A stretch of 64,000 bases of DNA from Arthonia radiata (lineage: Eukaryota > Ascomycota > Arthoniomycetes > Arthoniales > Arthoniaceae). Shown here in pieces: positions 1 to 11,876 of the stretch (positions are counted from its first letter, which is position 1; every line of letters begins with the position of its first letter). The translations under genes were made by a program, and so were the position numbers. Below the pieces are notes generated by a model. It saw nothing but the letters and a program-made list of their open reading frames with translations, was not told the origin of the DNA and made no database searches. The DNA lies in contig PSQN01000017.1 of NCBI GenBank assembly GCA_002989075.1, forward strand, positions 372,001 to 436,000, read 5' to 3'.

Positions 1-2
1 GA

Positions 3-56
3 ACGGATGAGTCTTGCGAGAAGCTCGAGAACGCTGAGGTGCGCAAGGTGATGTAG
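3..56 (+). CDS. Possible C-terminal end of an upstream gene (partial)
   Basis: One plus-strand frame is open from the left edge and ends in TAG at 54-56. It would encode a charged tail ending in NAEVRKVM. The stretch is too short to assign to a family, and an open frame of 17 codons can arise by chance. From 57 to 366 I see no gene; that stretch holds the 3' flank of the convergent Srp40-like gene. Confidence 0.25.
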   Translation, partial: TDESCEKLENAEVRKVM

Positions 57-366
57 AACGGCGGCATTTCGCCGTTGGTGCAAATTCACCCGGCATACTG
101 GATCCCATTCGGCGCATTATTTTACACTCTCCACTCTTGAGCTGTTATTCCAACCACACAACGTCGAGAAATATGGAATTACGACTGTTTACGTATGAGC
201 AATGGTTTATGTTATGACTGCTTTCTGCAAGTACGATAACCTTGCCGTGAGCTATGAACGTCTGCGCATGCGCCAGATACGCCTTGCCGCTATGCTGAAT
301 GAATGATATCGCAGTTCACACCGCCACTCACCTCCTAATCACAGGGATACTCACCTGCATCTTCTC

Positions 367-2124
367 CTAGTCCTCAAACTTCACGGCCCGATTGCTATCC
401 ACATCAATATAGCCACCTCTAAACCCCTGGCCCCGCTTCTTCTTGTTCTTCTCCTTCGTGAAGTTCTTGCCCCTCACCACACTCAGATCGTTGTACGCTT
501 TCTGCGCGTAGTCATAGGGCACGTAGTCGTTCGACGCGAATTTCTTATCGACCTTGACGTTGTCCGGGATGCGGCTGAATGGTTTCGCGAGGCCTTTACC
601 TAAGCCATGCTTTTCCGGGGACGATGCACTGGCAGTAATGGCGTCGCCATTGGTAGTGGCTGGTGGCTCCAATTTGGCTTTCTTGGGGAGGGGCGCTCCG
701 CCTGAGGCGTCAGAGTCGGTGTCGCTTGAAGAAGATGAGGACGAGGAGGATGAGGCGGGGGCTTTGCGTTTCTTGGACGACGCCGCTGGCGCTGCGGTAG
801 CGGCGGCGGCGGCGGGTTTTGCGGGTGGGGTATTGTCGCTGTCACTGTCGGAGGATGAGGATGACGAAGAAGCGGGAGCTTTGCGTTTCTTAGACTTTGA
901 TGTCGCAGAGGTAACTACGATTGCTTTGGCTGGGGGCGCGGAGTCGCTCTCGCTCCCGCTTGAGCTGCGAGAAGAAGAGCTTGAGGAAGTTGGTGACCCA
1001 GCTTTGGTCGTTGTTGGTCTTTTTGTGCCGTGGGCGACCGGTTTAGACACCCGGGTCTGTTCTTCATCCGAGGAGCTTGAGGATGAGGATGGTGAAGCTG
1101 CCTTCGTAGGAGCAGATTTGGCTACGCCATTGGTCGTTGGTTGCGCTACTTCTTTCTCGTCCAATGAGCTTGACGAGTCTGATGACAATGTTTTATCACC
1201 GTCGTCGCCCTTGGCCGTTTTCGGCGTTGTCGACGTGCCATTGACGGTGAGCTTGCTGCTTTTCGCGGACTGGGCCTTAGCCAACGAGTTCGCCGTCTGC
1301 TCATCGTCTTCGGAAACTGAATCTGAATCGCTTTGATCATCGTCCGCTTCAGACTCGTCATCACTTTCAGACCCAGATTCGAGCGCCCTGTTCGTTTGCT
1401 CGGGTATGCCTGGCTTGATCTCTCCAGCGTCACTGTCGGAGCTGGAATCATCCTCTCCATCGTTTTCCGACTCAGTAACGCTGTGCCCATCGAGCCTCTG
1501 TTGTTCCTTTTCCGCCTTACGCATCTCCTTACGCATCCTCGCGACGGCATCGAAGTCTTTTTCGACTTCGAGTCTAGCGGCTTCGACCGCCATGTCACGC
1601 CTCTTGCGCTTGAGTTCTTTCTTCTGCCTCTTCGCTTCATTCGTCTCCGCCTTCCAACGCTCGCGCTCTTCAAGCCAGCGCTTTCGTTCGACGGCTGCCT
1701 GTTGCACCGCGTCCGGGTTTTGCTCCTTCCATTGGATGAAGATATCGCTCAGGAACGGCAACCCTTTGCTTGTCCACTTCCACACTTCTTGACTGTGACC
1801 AGGCCTGTTTTGATGGTCTGTGCGCATGCCGTGGGCTGCTTTGACATACCTGTAGTCTGCCAAGAACTCATGGATTGCGTCGAGCAGCTGCGGCGGTGGA
1901 ATGGGCGGCTCACCCGAGTTAGAGAAGCGGTTGGGTCGTTTAGGATTGCGTTCTGGGCGCTTGACGCGCTGTCTTCCCAATATCTCAGACTCTTTCTTGA
2001 GTTTGGCTTCCTCCGCAGCGGTTCTGCCGACGAGCTGCGCGCGTGCTTCGGCTTCGCGGGCGCGCTTCTTGTCTTGTTTTATGCGTATCTTCTTTTTCTT
2101 CTTGGGCCCGATCGGTTTAGGCAT
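367..2124 (-). CDS. Srp40/Nopp140-like nucleolar phosphoprotein with LisH-like segment
   Basis: Single exon, 585 aa. The last ~70 residues match the Srp40/Nopp140 C-terminal domain (FSRIPDNVKVDKKF near the start, RGQGFRGGYIDVD near the end). The middle (about 215-500) is the family's low-complexity core: runs of serine and acidic residues alternating with Lys/Pro/Ala-rich linkers, a typical CK2 substrate pattern. The N-terminus is very basic (KKKKKIRIKQDKKR), and residues ~80-105 (LLDAIHEFLADYRYVKAAHG) resemble a LisH dimerisation motif. A Lys/Glu-rich predicted coiled coil follows at ~140-215. Known family members chaperone snoRNPs in the nucleolus. The C-terminal assignment is firm. The long N-terminal half is less typical, so the exact orthologue is uncertain. 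Confidence 0.85.
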   Translation of the reverse strand: MPKPIGPKKKKKIRIKQDKKRAREAEARAQLVGRTAAEEAKLKKESEILGRQRVKRPERNPKRPNRFSNSGEPPIPPPQLLDAIHEFLADYRYVKAAHGMRTDHQNRPGHSQEVWKWTSKGLPFLSDIFIQWKEQNPDAVQQAAVERKRWLEERERWKAETNEAKRQKKELKRKRRDMAVEAARLEVEKDFDAVARMRKEMRKAEKEQQRLDGHSVTESENDGEDDSSSDSDAGEIKPGIPEQTNRALESGSESDDESEADDDQSDSDSVSEDDEQTANSLAKAQSAKSSKLTVNGTSTTPKTAKGDDGDKTLSSDSSSSLDEKEVAQPTTNGVAKSAPTKAASPSSSSSSSDEEQTRVSKPVAHGTKRPTTTKAGSPTSSSSSSRSSSGSESDSAPPAKAIVVTSATSKSKKRKAPASSSSSSSDSDSDNTPPAKPAAAAATAAPAASSKKRKAPASSSSSSSSSSDTDSDASGGAPLPKKAKLEPPATTNGDAITASASSPEKHGLGKGLAKPFSRIPDNVKVDKKFASNDYVPYDYAQKAYNDLSVVRGKNFTKEKNKKKRGQGFRGGYIDVDSNRAVKFED

Positions 2125-2591
2125 CTTGAAAGCGCTTTTAGAGTGACTTGAGCTCCAATGGCTTGAAATGCGCGAACTGTCGAAAGGTGAAAAGGCGAGG
2201 AAGAGCTTAGAAGCGCATTTTGTGAAATTTGGGGAAAGAGGTGGAGCTCATTTGGGAAGGAGACGAAACGAAAGCTTTGTCCAAGTGTCCAGTCCATCTC
2301 CTTTGGTCTGGACGATGTAGAAGACCATGCGATAGCATTGCTGTATTAATAGGGTGATCTTTGTAGGGCCTCGAGCGCGTATGGCGACGAGCCTCAGGTG
2401 TCTACTAATTGCGCGTCCATATACGAGTCGGTGTAGAGGATCTCACGACTGCCCAGGCCATCCCGCCCACCCCGTTTCACATTGGTATCTGCACCGGCGT
2501 GCATGAGATAAAAGGCTTTGAGCTGGGTCGGGCCTTCAATTACGTCGCGCTCGACTTTGGCGACACATTCTGTTCTGGCGGACCATTGGCT
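2125..2591. promoter_or_regulatory. Divergent promoter region between the Srp40-like and SEC3 genes
   Basis: This 467-bp gap separates two divergently transcribed genes, so it must hold both promoters. The reading frame of SEC3 stays open upstream to 2409, but that extension looks like untranslated leader and has no family similarity. I see no clear TATA box. Confidence 0.4.
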
Positions 2592-5406
2592 ATGTCGTAT
2601 CAAAGACCGAACGGCCACCCTCCAGGACCTGGCTATCCAAACGGCAACTATGCCCGATCACCAGCTCCAGAACCATTGCGCCAGGCGCAGCCACCACAGA
2701 TGAGTCGTGCGGCGGCTTTTGACGATGAGAAGCGGCGCATTACCGCCAGTTGCTTCAGCAAGAAGGATGAAGCCGGCAGTGGGCCTGTTCAATCGTATAT
2801 CACACACATAAGAGTGGAGGAAGATGGCGCGTATCCCTCCGAGCCTCCACCACCGAACGCGGACCCGACGTACAAGAAGCAGCGCGTCATCATCGTCGCT
2901 GTGAAGCAATCGGGCCGAGTCTTTTTACACAAAGCGAGGGAAAACGATGATCGGACATTTCAGATCGGAAAGACGTGGCCATTGGAGGAGCTCTCGATGA
3001 TTGAATCTTTCTCAGGAAGAGTACAGCGAAGTCCTCAAGACCAGACGAGAGCGCAAATAGCAGGTGAGATTGGATTTATCATTACGATTGCCAAGCCATA
3101 TTTCTGGAAAGCCAAGACGCCGAAAGAGAAGTTCTTCTTCGTTGGTAGTGTAGTTAAGATCTACAGGAAATATACGAATGGTACACTTCCCAAGCTAGTC
3201 GGCTTTGACGCAGACGAAGAGCGCCAGCTTCTGGCTTCCAGCGAGCCTCCGCCTCAGCAGCAACAGCAGCCGCCGCCCCCACCTCAGCAGCAATCACCAA
3301 TGCCGCAGCAACGGCCTCCTCCAACTAGTCCCTTACCCCCGCACCCTTCTGGCTCTCGAATCTTACCGGGTCCTCCACCGACCATGCCTTACGCGCAACG
3401 GCCACCTGGCTCCGACTCCTCTCTTCCCAGCCAAGCGTCTGCGTCTCGGAGACACCGTAGGCCAAGTGACGCGACGGTCGATTCCTCACGACGTTCTCCT
3501 AGTGCTGCTTCATCTGGAAGGCAAAGGCCGCCGTCTCCAGGACGATATCGTAATGAAGTACCGCCCTTACAAACTCAGCACCTACCTGGGCCATCCCCGA
3601 TTCATACACCAACAAGCCGTAGCATCACGCCCAATCTACGATCTGCTCCTTCACAAGACTCGCATTTGCGTTCTCGGCCGAGCCAAGATCAGATGCGATC
3701 AAGAACCCCGGAACCGCCTCCCAGAATAGGGTTCCAGCATTCACGCTCTAATCTTTCGTCCCCAGCTCCTCCCGAAGATCGCCAGGACCATCGAATGCCG
3801 TCGTCACGCTATGGCTCAGAGACGCATGATATTTCGACCGCCAAGTCACCGAGCGTGTATGCCTCGCCGCACGACGCCTATCCATCTGCTACTTCCATCA
3901 CGAGCTCAACCGCTGAACGATGGCGACCTCCGGGTGCTCCCGTTGCTCCTGTACCAGTTGGCCGCGATCGTGATCGCCCTCATACGCCCAACGATTCGAT
4001 TGCTTCTAATACGAGCGGACCGTCTCGACCATCATTCCAGTCAGAACGCTCGCTTGGCAGTAATCTGAATCCAGCAATACCGGAGAGACGAAGACCCACG
4101 CTCGAAAAGGGTTCTTTTAGCTCCCAGCGCGAAACTCCGGAGGCCATTGAGGAGGAGTCGGTGCCTCAACCATTGCGGTCCAAGAAGTCAAATGCACAGG
4201 AGCCGCCTACTAGGCCGAAGATGCAAGAGACAGCCTCGCAACTTGACGCGAGAATACCAGGCGCTTTCACGCCAGCTTCGCCTGCACCCTCAGCACCCCC
4301 CTCAGCTCCACCTCCATTGCAGACCGACTTCCCCCCAGGTAAGACTCGGAATCTTTCTAATGATTTGAATGGTCAGGGAAGAAAATCAGAAGAATCGAAG
4401 CCGGCAGAACCGGTCAGCTCCGCACCGAACACAGCGCGACCTACGCCAACTCCCCGCCCTTCGACACCTGAGAACCGCGAGACCAAGGAAGAGCCGACGA
4501 GCCCCAGCACACCGAAGCCTGGGCTCGGCCCAATGATAGGTAAGAAACTCATGGAGGGCAACGCAGCAAGCAAATGGAAGAAGGCTACTCAAGCTGCGAC
4601 TGTGGCGAGTGCTTTCAAGCCAAGAGCAGGAGGCGCTGGGGCAAGGCTACTCGCGAGCAAAAACAAGCCTACTGACGAGGGACCGGACGGTGTAACGGGT
4701 GTTGTACCCGCACCTGGCTTCAAGGCTACACCTAACGAGAGTATCAACGAGCGATTGGATGAGTCGAAGCAGGACGAGCCGCCAGATGTGCAGGTGACAA
4801 GTGCTTCGCCTGTTGCCAAATTGCGCACAAGACAGCCCCTGGATGATGTTCCCACTCACACCCGCGACCCGTCTGTGGTAACTCAGAAAGCACAGCCGAC
4901 ATTGGCATACCAGTATGAGAAAGCTTTGGCCGCGCTAGAGATTGACGCATCGATTCTTGGTGGGCAAGGTCAAGAATATGACGCGGCGCTCACGGAGTTT
5001 GGCTGGGCTTCAAATATCCTGCAAAGCAAAACAGTCGACAATATGGAGGCAGACCTGAGAAGGGAGATAGCAAGATTAGAAGCGGGTCCATGGCTGGGTC
5101 AAGAGACGGAGGATGGCGGGCATAAAGACGCAGGCGTTGAAGGCTTTGAGAAGGTGCTCGACAAGGCCATTGCCGAGTGTGACGAGATGGAGAGGCTCCT
5201 CAGTCTGTACGGGGTCGAGCTGGGCGTAAGTTATGCCAGTCGTTGTATTTTGTGGGTCATGCTAATGTGCTTTTCAGACGCTCAATGATGATATATCCTT
5301 GATCGAATCACAAGCGTCCGGTTTACAGGTCACCACTGCGAATCAGAAGCTTCTCCAGATGGAACTTCAGAGACGTATTGGCGACAGTGGGCAAGGATAC
5401 CGATAA
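2592..5406 (+). CDS. SEC3: Exocyst subunit Sec3, C-terminally truncated
   Basis: Exons 2592-5225 and 5278-5406, 920 aa. Residues ~30-200 (start SRAAAFDDEKRRI, then HIRVEEDG, RVIIVAVKQSGRVFLHK, LEELSMIESF) are the Sec3 N-terminal PH-like domain, which binds PI(4,5)P2 and Rho GTPases and marks sites of exocytosis. A long Pro/Ser-rich linker follows (~215-690), then helical segments (LAYQYEKALAALEIDAS; LYGVELGTLNDDIS; LQVTTANQKLLQMELQ) that match the start of the exocyst coiled coil. The intron (52 nt, GTAAGT...TTTTCAG) is in phase and restores this motif. The frame then ends in TAA at 5404, within the coiled coil. The usual C-terminal helical-bundle region of several hundred residues is absent, and FBP1 begins only 540 bp later. 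The start chosen is MSYQRPNG, since residues upstream of it have no family similarity. Confidence 0.85.
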
Positions 5407-5945
5407 TGAGTAAGATCACACTTGTAGTCAGCTAGCTATCGGACTACATTTGCAGAGCTTGCGCGGCATTATCACGCCGTTTCTGTACAACCCTTTGGAT
5501 CGGAATATGTACTGTTTTCACCGCTTTGTGACTACATACCAAGCTCATAGCGTATGCAAAGACGACAGGGTGCAGCGTAAATGCTCCGAATGACGTCTGA
5601 TCTCCCAACAGCCGAGCCGAGCACTTTGCGGGGGAGGGGCGCTTCTTTCAATTCAATGCTCTCCTGTATTCTCGGACCAGGAAACTACTGACAGCACCCT
5701 TCATCTGCCTAAGTAATGAAGCGTGGATAATTGAGAACACACATAGCTACCGTGGCTGCCTTCTGAAGAACAGGTCCTGTATAGTAGATTACCAGCTTGT
5801 GTTGTAAAGGAGACAACTGCTAAGACTCCGACTTGTTCCGAGCTAGCATTATATTCATTGAACGCGTTTCCTTCTTTCCCTACTTTCTATCCGTCCTTTC
5901 ATCCACCCCAAGTGACCTAATCCACGCTTCCTACAACTGCACACG
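5407..5945. other. Intergenic region between SEC3 and FBP1
   Basis: No complete gene is seen. A frame shifted by one base relative to SEC3 stays open across the stop, and a GTAAGA...TTTGCAG intron-like stretch lies at about 5410-5455. The residues beyond it do not resemble Sec3. The segment also holds the FBP1 promoter. Confidence 0.35.
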
Positions 5946-7176
5946 ATGGCAACAAACGGGACCAATGCCGCCAACGCCAACCCTCCTCCGGTAGGACACG
6001 AGAACATCAACACTGAAATCATTACCCTTACTCGCTTCCTCAATGAAGAGCAAGTCAAACATAAAGAGGCCACAGGTGACTTCACGTAAATCTAGATCAA
6101 GGCCCTGTCTGCCGCTCGTTACTGAAGCTAGTTAGGCTGCTTTGTCATGCATTGCAATTCGCGTTCAAGAGCATCGCCTACTATATCCGGAGGGCTTCCC
6201 TGATCAACGTACGTACTTCAAGCACCGCCTCAATCACCGTTCGTTGACGGATCTCGACAGCTTTCGGGTCTCGCAGGCTCCTCCAACATGACCGGCGATG
6301 AACAGAAGAAGCTCGACGTGATTGGTAACGACGTCTTCATCGCGGCCATGCGAAGTTCGAAGCGAGTGCGACTGCTGGTATCCGAAGAGGAAGACGACGT
6401 GATAGTCTTCGAGGATAGCCCGGACGCAAAGTACGCGGTGGTATGCGATCCCATCGACGGCTCCTCAAATCTCGACGCTGGTGTCTCGGTCGGTACCATT
6501 TTCGGGGTGTATCGATTGGCCGACGACGCAAGAAACACCAAAGAGGACATCTTGCTGCCGGGAACAGAGCTCGTAGCCTCTGGTTTCACCATGTACGGCG
6601 CCTCAGCTCAACTCGTGATCACAATGAGAGGAGGCACTGTCAACGGCTTCACCATGGACAACGGACTGGGCGAGTTCATCCTCACCCATCCCAACATGCA
6701 GATGCCGAAAAAGCGAGCCATATACTCTGTCAATGAGGGCAACAGTCTGTACTGGGAGGACCCCGTCAAGGAGTGGTGCGATAGCTGCAAGTTTCCCAAG
6801 GAGCAAGGTGGCAAGCCGTACAGCGGCCGATACATTGGGTCAATGGTGGCGGACGCCTACCGGACGCTGTTGTATGGCGGCATCTTCGCATATCCGGCGG
6901 ATAAGAAGAGTGCTAAGGGCAAGCTGCGCATCCTGTATGAGTGCGCGCCGATGGCCATGATATTTGAGAATGGTGAGTGGGATTAAAGCTCTCCGCTGAT
7001 CAACTCCAAGGTGTATGCTGACTGTTCTATTAGCTGGCGGGCAGGCCGTGAACAGCAAGATGAAGCGCATGCTCGAGATTGTTCCGGAGCACATCCACGA
7101 CCGCTCTGGCATCTTCCTGGGCAGCCATGATGAGGTTCAAAAGGTGATTGACATCCACAAGAAGTACGGCTACTGA
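5946..7176 (+). CDS. FBP1: Fructose-1,6-bisphosphatase
   Basis: Four exons: 5946-6085, 6136-6208, 6261-6972, 7034-7176; 355 aa. It hydrolyses fructose 1,6-bisphosphate to fructose 6-phosphate, the cytosolic control step of gluconeogenesis. The metal-binding signature DPIDGSSNLD begins at residue 134, GTIFGVY follows, and the family signature GKLRILYECAPMA lies near the end of exon 3. All introns are 50-61 nt GT-AG, and splicing joins ENG/GTGAGT to give the conserved FENAGGQA. Length matches the family. In budding yeast an N-terminal proline serves as the degron for glucose-induced degradation. Here the N-terminus is MATNG, so that exact degron is absent, although prolines occur at residues 13-15. 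Confidence 0.97.
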
Positions 7177-7777
7177 GTGGGACACCGTTGGGGCGACCGA
7201 ATCGTTTCAGCGCAAGCCGCGGCGTAGTTATGACCCTCTGTATAGCTAGGTCTGGAAGACAATTGAACAGAAGAGTCCAGACATCTGGAACTGCGTTCAC
7301 GATCTGGTGTTTGACTCTTGGGCGAGATACAAGCTTCCAAGTATAGATAGCCGCCGCGCCCCATTGAATTCCGACACCGCTCATTGGCCATCCCTCTCAA
7401 GCGACGCACAGACCGTGACGGCCCTGCATTTTGGTCCAGATGAGAGCGCCTCCATCTGCTCATTCGCCGGCGACAGTGAGGTTCTTTGCCTCGATCCGTC
7501 CTCCACTCGAGCAGGTCTTCCTACTAACGCAACTTGTTGCTGGCACGCTCAGCTTGTTGCAGTAGTGCCCGAGTATGGAGCCAGTCCGACCCTCCAGACA
7601 GCCTTGTGCTGTCCCTCACTACCCACCCTAGGCCGCTTCTCGCGCTCCTCCAACCGCGAGAATGTAAGGCGCTGTCACTTTTCTGGCTAAGATTTGTTTG
7701 TGATACGAGAACAACAGCCGCGTCTGTTGGAACGCGCTTGTCAGTCGATCCGCGCACATGGGGGTGGAATCTCCAAT
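7177..7777. other. Intergenic region upstream of the large disordered-protein gene
   Basis: This 601-bp gap lies between two co-directional genes. It holds the FBP1 3' flank and the promoter of the next gene. No credible coding or RNA feature is seen. Confidence 0.4.
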
Positions 7778-10700
7778 ATGACCAGTAGCCACCCTCTTCA
7801 CCAATATCCCCCTCCTCCGCCGGGGCCTCCGCCAGCACCTGTGGTCCAGTCCTCCCCTCTGTCGAACCGCAGACCTGAGGTTCCCAGCATCACTACCACG
7901 CTCACCGCCGCCCAACGCTTCGGATCACGTCTTCAAGCAGGCGCTCCGGGCTCGCCGAGGGGAGGGCAAGCACCGCCTTCTCCACGACCCAGCGGATCAC
8001 CTCTTTCATCTCACAGCTCATCTCCCATGGCAGCCTCGAGAGTGCCGCCCAATACCTCAACTGTTTACAATCCCTCGGAATGGAGGCGCGGTGGACCTGT
8101 CAGCGGCGGCTACATGCCTCACGGTCCTCGAGGGGCACCACAAAGGGTTCCCAGCACAAGAGATGCCAGTGGCATGGAGTGTAGGTCTGATTCTTGAGTG
8201 TTCAAGATCACACCCATGGCTTGATGTCGTGCACGCTTTTCGCAAGGACATCTTCCTGTAATGGATACTGAATGCTGATTCGCTTTCGTTAGCATTGATG
8301 CCCTCCCCTCCTCCGCCGTATAGCCCGGCGCCACAGTCCTCACATCATCCTGGTCGGAGCATTTTTGCATCCAGCAACCAAGGCGGCATCACATCCTCGC
8401 CGACAAGCAACTCAGAACATGTCACCCCCATCAGCGCGACGACGTCCATATCATCAAGCAACTTCTTTCCTACCTTTCAACGCGCAATGTCCATTGAACA
8501 AACACCAATCAGTACCACACAGGAGTCGCCAACGACATATCCTGCTCCTCCCCCTGCTCCGCAAGAGCGAAGTGGGTCTCGATCCCGGTTCAATTTGTCT
8601 TCCATCGCCTCGAGACATGGGATAAATCTAACCAGCTCCACTTCCGCCGCCCCTAGTGTTCCACAGCAGCAACCTGGCCGCTCTATGCCGCAGTATGTAA
8701 TACCGCAACCACAGTATGGCGCCATTCCTGTCGTGGCTCCAGCGGCTCGCCGGGCTGCATCGACTGGCGCCATTCACTCAACACCTCCTCCACTTGCAAC
8801 CGATTCTCCCTCGGCATCCCTGACAACTTCGCCAGAGCAAATGCAACATGGGTTTGCATTACCCCCTCCGCCACCTGGACCACCGCCTGGCGGCCGATCA
8901 CAGAGTTTGAACCGGGTGCCAGATCGTTCTGCATTCGTCGGCAGTGACGGCCAGGCCGTAAGAGGGTACCCGGCTTCGCGCGTGGCTGCAATGAGGAGCA
9001 TTCAACTGGGTCCCATCCCGCCCACGCCCGCAGACTGGGTCGAGGAAGCCACTCGTCTGCAGACCCCAGCAATCACGACTTCACATCGATCGACTTCACA
9101 ACAACGCCAGTCTTCCCCACACAACGCTACGGACGGTAGCTTTGAGCACACGAGAGGTAGCAATGACCGCTCCCAGGTGCCTGCCGCTGTGCCGAGGGAA
9201 CCTTCTGTCGTGCGCGGCATTCGTGAACGCCGCAGTGACAGCAGGGCAAGCCGCGAGCCATCAAGGTCTCGAGAGGAGCAAGTACGACCGGTTTCGCCTC
9301 AAGAGGCACGCGTTCCCGATGCGAAACCCGCAGATCTTGTGCTCCAGCCGTCAGGAAGTGGAGCGCTTGGCAGGAGGCGTCACGTCAGCAAGGCTAAGAT
9401 TAGCCCCCTGATGGATGGCCGTACCTCCCCGGCTCTACAGAGACATCGTCGAGACGCTGAAGCGGCAGCATCTTCTCAACCGGGTTCAGCATCTTTACCA
9501 CAGTCCGGAGGCCAGGCCTCTCTCCCAGCAACGCCCTTTTCTGGTGGTAAGTCGAACAACGCCCAGTATGACAGCCCTGCACCGCGATCACAAACACCGA
9601 GTGATCAACCGCTTTCAGGAAGAGGCAGCCTCCGCAGTGGTGTAGGAAAGATTACCCTCGACACCAGATCTGCGAGCAAGCAACGCCCAGTCAGTCACGG
9701 TCTCCACCCGCCTAATGAGGAGAGGTCATCCACAATTTCGTTTGTGCCGTCGAGGCCATCATCCTCGAGGGACCCGCCGTCGGCAAGGGGCGAGACTGCG
9801 TTGCCCCCGTTTGCGAAGGAAGCAATAGCGCGGCATGCCAAATTCGTGGAAGCCGAGAACAAAGCTAATACAGATGAGGAGAGATTACAACTTTTCGCAG
9901 ATTTCATCGTTAACGAGTCACGCTTGCGGAGAGATCGCTACGGCCAAGCTTTTGATGCTCTCGGCAGTGATGTGCTCGACCTCACAAGGGACATGTGGCG
10001 GTCTTACAATTCACCAAAGCGTCACAAGAAGGCTCTGGCTTCGATTGATACCAAGATGCACGAGCGGCATGCAGCCCCGCCACCTCCCTCAAGTGGTTCA
10101 GACATACCTACAGGAGGCATTTCAGCAACGACCACGTCACCCAACAGCAATAGTGATTTAGTCACACCCCTTTCTGCGCCTGATTCTCCAATTAGTGGGA
10201 CCAGTCAAAAGCTTGCTCGTGCTTGCTCTAGGAATGCCTTCCAACCGATGTTATCGCCAATACAGAGCATGGCCATGAGCACAATCATCGATGATACGGA
10301 GAGCTCAAGAGGTAGATCGGCAAGCCGCTGGTGGGAAGCGAGCACGGACGCGAACTCTGTCGGTGGTGCTCGTCGCCTTGAGCGAAGTCGACGTGAGACG
10401 AAATACATGGGTCTTCCACGCGAGGCGCGTGAGAACTTGCAATATGATCAATCTTTCGAAGATCCGGGCGCGGGACCGAGCCACCAGAAGTACGCATATG
10501 GACCGAACGAGTATCCTCCTGAGAAAACTGGATGGCCTGAAGATCCTATGGCCAGTCCCGATCAAGGCCGGCACATCACACCGGAGCCTCAAGGCATGGA
10601 TATGTCACGACTGATAACACTGCCTCCATCCTACCCTCGACACCATCCAGCGGTAAACAATAAACACCCAGATCTGGCCCCTCTTCGTGGGGTGCTGCGC

Positions 10701-11876
10701 ACGTTGAATGCGCGCGAGGAGGTTGCTCGCGTGCGAGAAGAATATGAGGCCGGCTCAGGTGGCGATGTGATGCATCCCGAGCGCTCCGATGAGACTGCTG
10801 CGCGCCGCAAGATGTTCCGCAACTCGATCCAAACAGGCGTCACTAACGGCGAGATCTCTTTTGCAGAAGCCGCACAAGCAGAGGCCGATTTTGATGCGAC
10901 CGAAGCCAAGCGTGGTCGGGATCAAGCTCAAAAGGCCTTCAATCATTTTCAAAGCCAGGTGGTCGCGCCACTCAACAAGATGTTCAAAGATGGCATGAAG
11001 AAAGCTTCTGTGTCTATCGAACAGCTCAATGACAGTTTGTCGTACGAGGCGCAGAGTCACGACCCTAATCAGACTCAAGAGGAGGGCGACGAAAAGCCAG
11101 AGCTATTGGAGAAGCTGACACTCATCAAGTGGTTTCACGAGGCGCGTGAGCTTCTTCACAAGGAGATGTTCAACCTTGAAGGCGAGAGTGACGAACGCTA
11201 CAAAACGTTGATACTTCTGCCCTATCGACAAGCTGGCAACGACGACAAAGTCCACGAGGTGGAGTCGTTCTTTGAGCGAGACAAGCAAGAGCGTCGGGTC
11301 AAGTTCGAGAAGGAGGCCCTCAGGCGTTCTGAGGAGCTGTTAAGGGTCACGGAGAAGCACGTCTCCCGCGGCGCCGAGGTTCAACTGTCTGCATTTTGGG
11401 ATATCGCCCCCGAACTCATGACTGTCATCCAAAAAGTTCCCAACGATCCCGAGGCGTTTGAGATGATGATCCCAGCTGAAGAGCTGGAGGAGAACCCAAA
11501 CTATCACGATCATCCGATGCAATACCTCTATACGATGCTTTCACACTCTGAGAAGAGCGCGTATCAGTTCATCGAGGCTCAGACAAACCTGTTGTGCCTG
11601 CTGCATGAGGTCAAGTCTGGCGTCATGAATGCAAGCTGCAGGCTTATGGAGACTCAGCGAGCCATAAAGGGAGACGAGCCGGAAGAGGTGGAAAAAGAAA
11701 TGAAGGAGATCCGCAAAGGGGAGGACGCAAGCTTGACTAATGATCTGAAAGAGCGAGTGACCCTCGTAGAAGAGCAATGGCGGCAGGCGTTAGGAAAAGG
11801 ACTTGAGGAGTGCAAAGAGCGGGTGAAGGTGTTTCTGTTCGATAGTGGTGGCTGGGAAGATAGTCTCGATGAATGA
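7778..11876 (+). CDS. Large Pro/Ser-rich coiled-coil protein, unknown function
   Basis: Exons 7778-8180 and 8293-11876, about 1,328 aa. I do not recognise the family. Residues 1-~630 are disordered and rich in Pro, Ser and Arg (YPPPPPGPPPAP near the start, similar runs later). A helical block at about 640-720 (FAKEAIARHAKFVEAENKAN, then LRRDRYGQAFDALGSDVLDL) looks structured and conserved. From ~880 to the end the protein is strongly Glu/Lys-rich and probably coiled-coil. No membrane segment is seen. The intron (112 nt, GTAGGT...TTTCGTTAG) joins GMES to LMPSPPPP in frame; the start MTSSHPLHQ is chosen because the proline-rich style begins there. The architecture suggests a scaffold or cytoskeletal adaptor, which is inference only. 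Confidence 0.75.

Noticed and set aside
554-1336. Long plus-strand open frame opposite the Srp40-like gene
   Set aside because: It is the antisense of the Ser/Asp/Glu repeat region; its composition is the mirror of that low-complexity tract and it has no independent features.
1333-2151. 272-codon plus-strand frame
   Set aside because: It is antisense to the N-terminal half of the Srp40-like gene, whose minus-strand product has recognisable domains.
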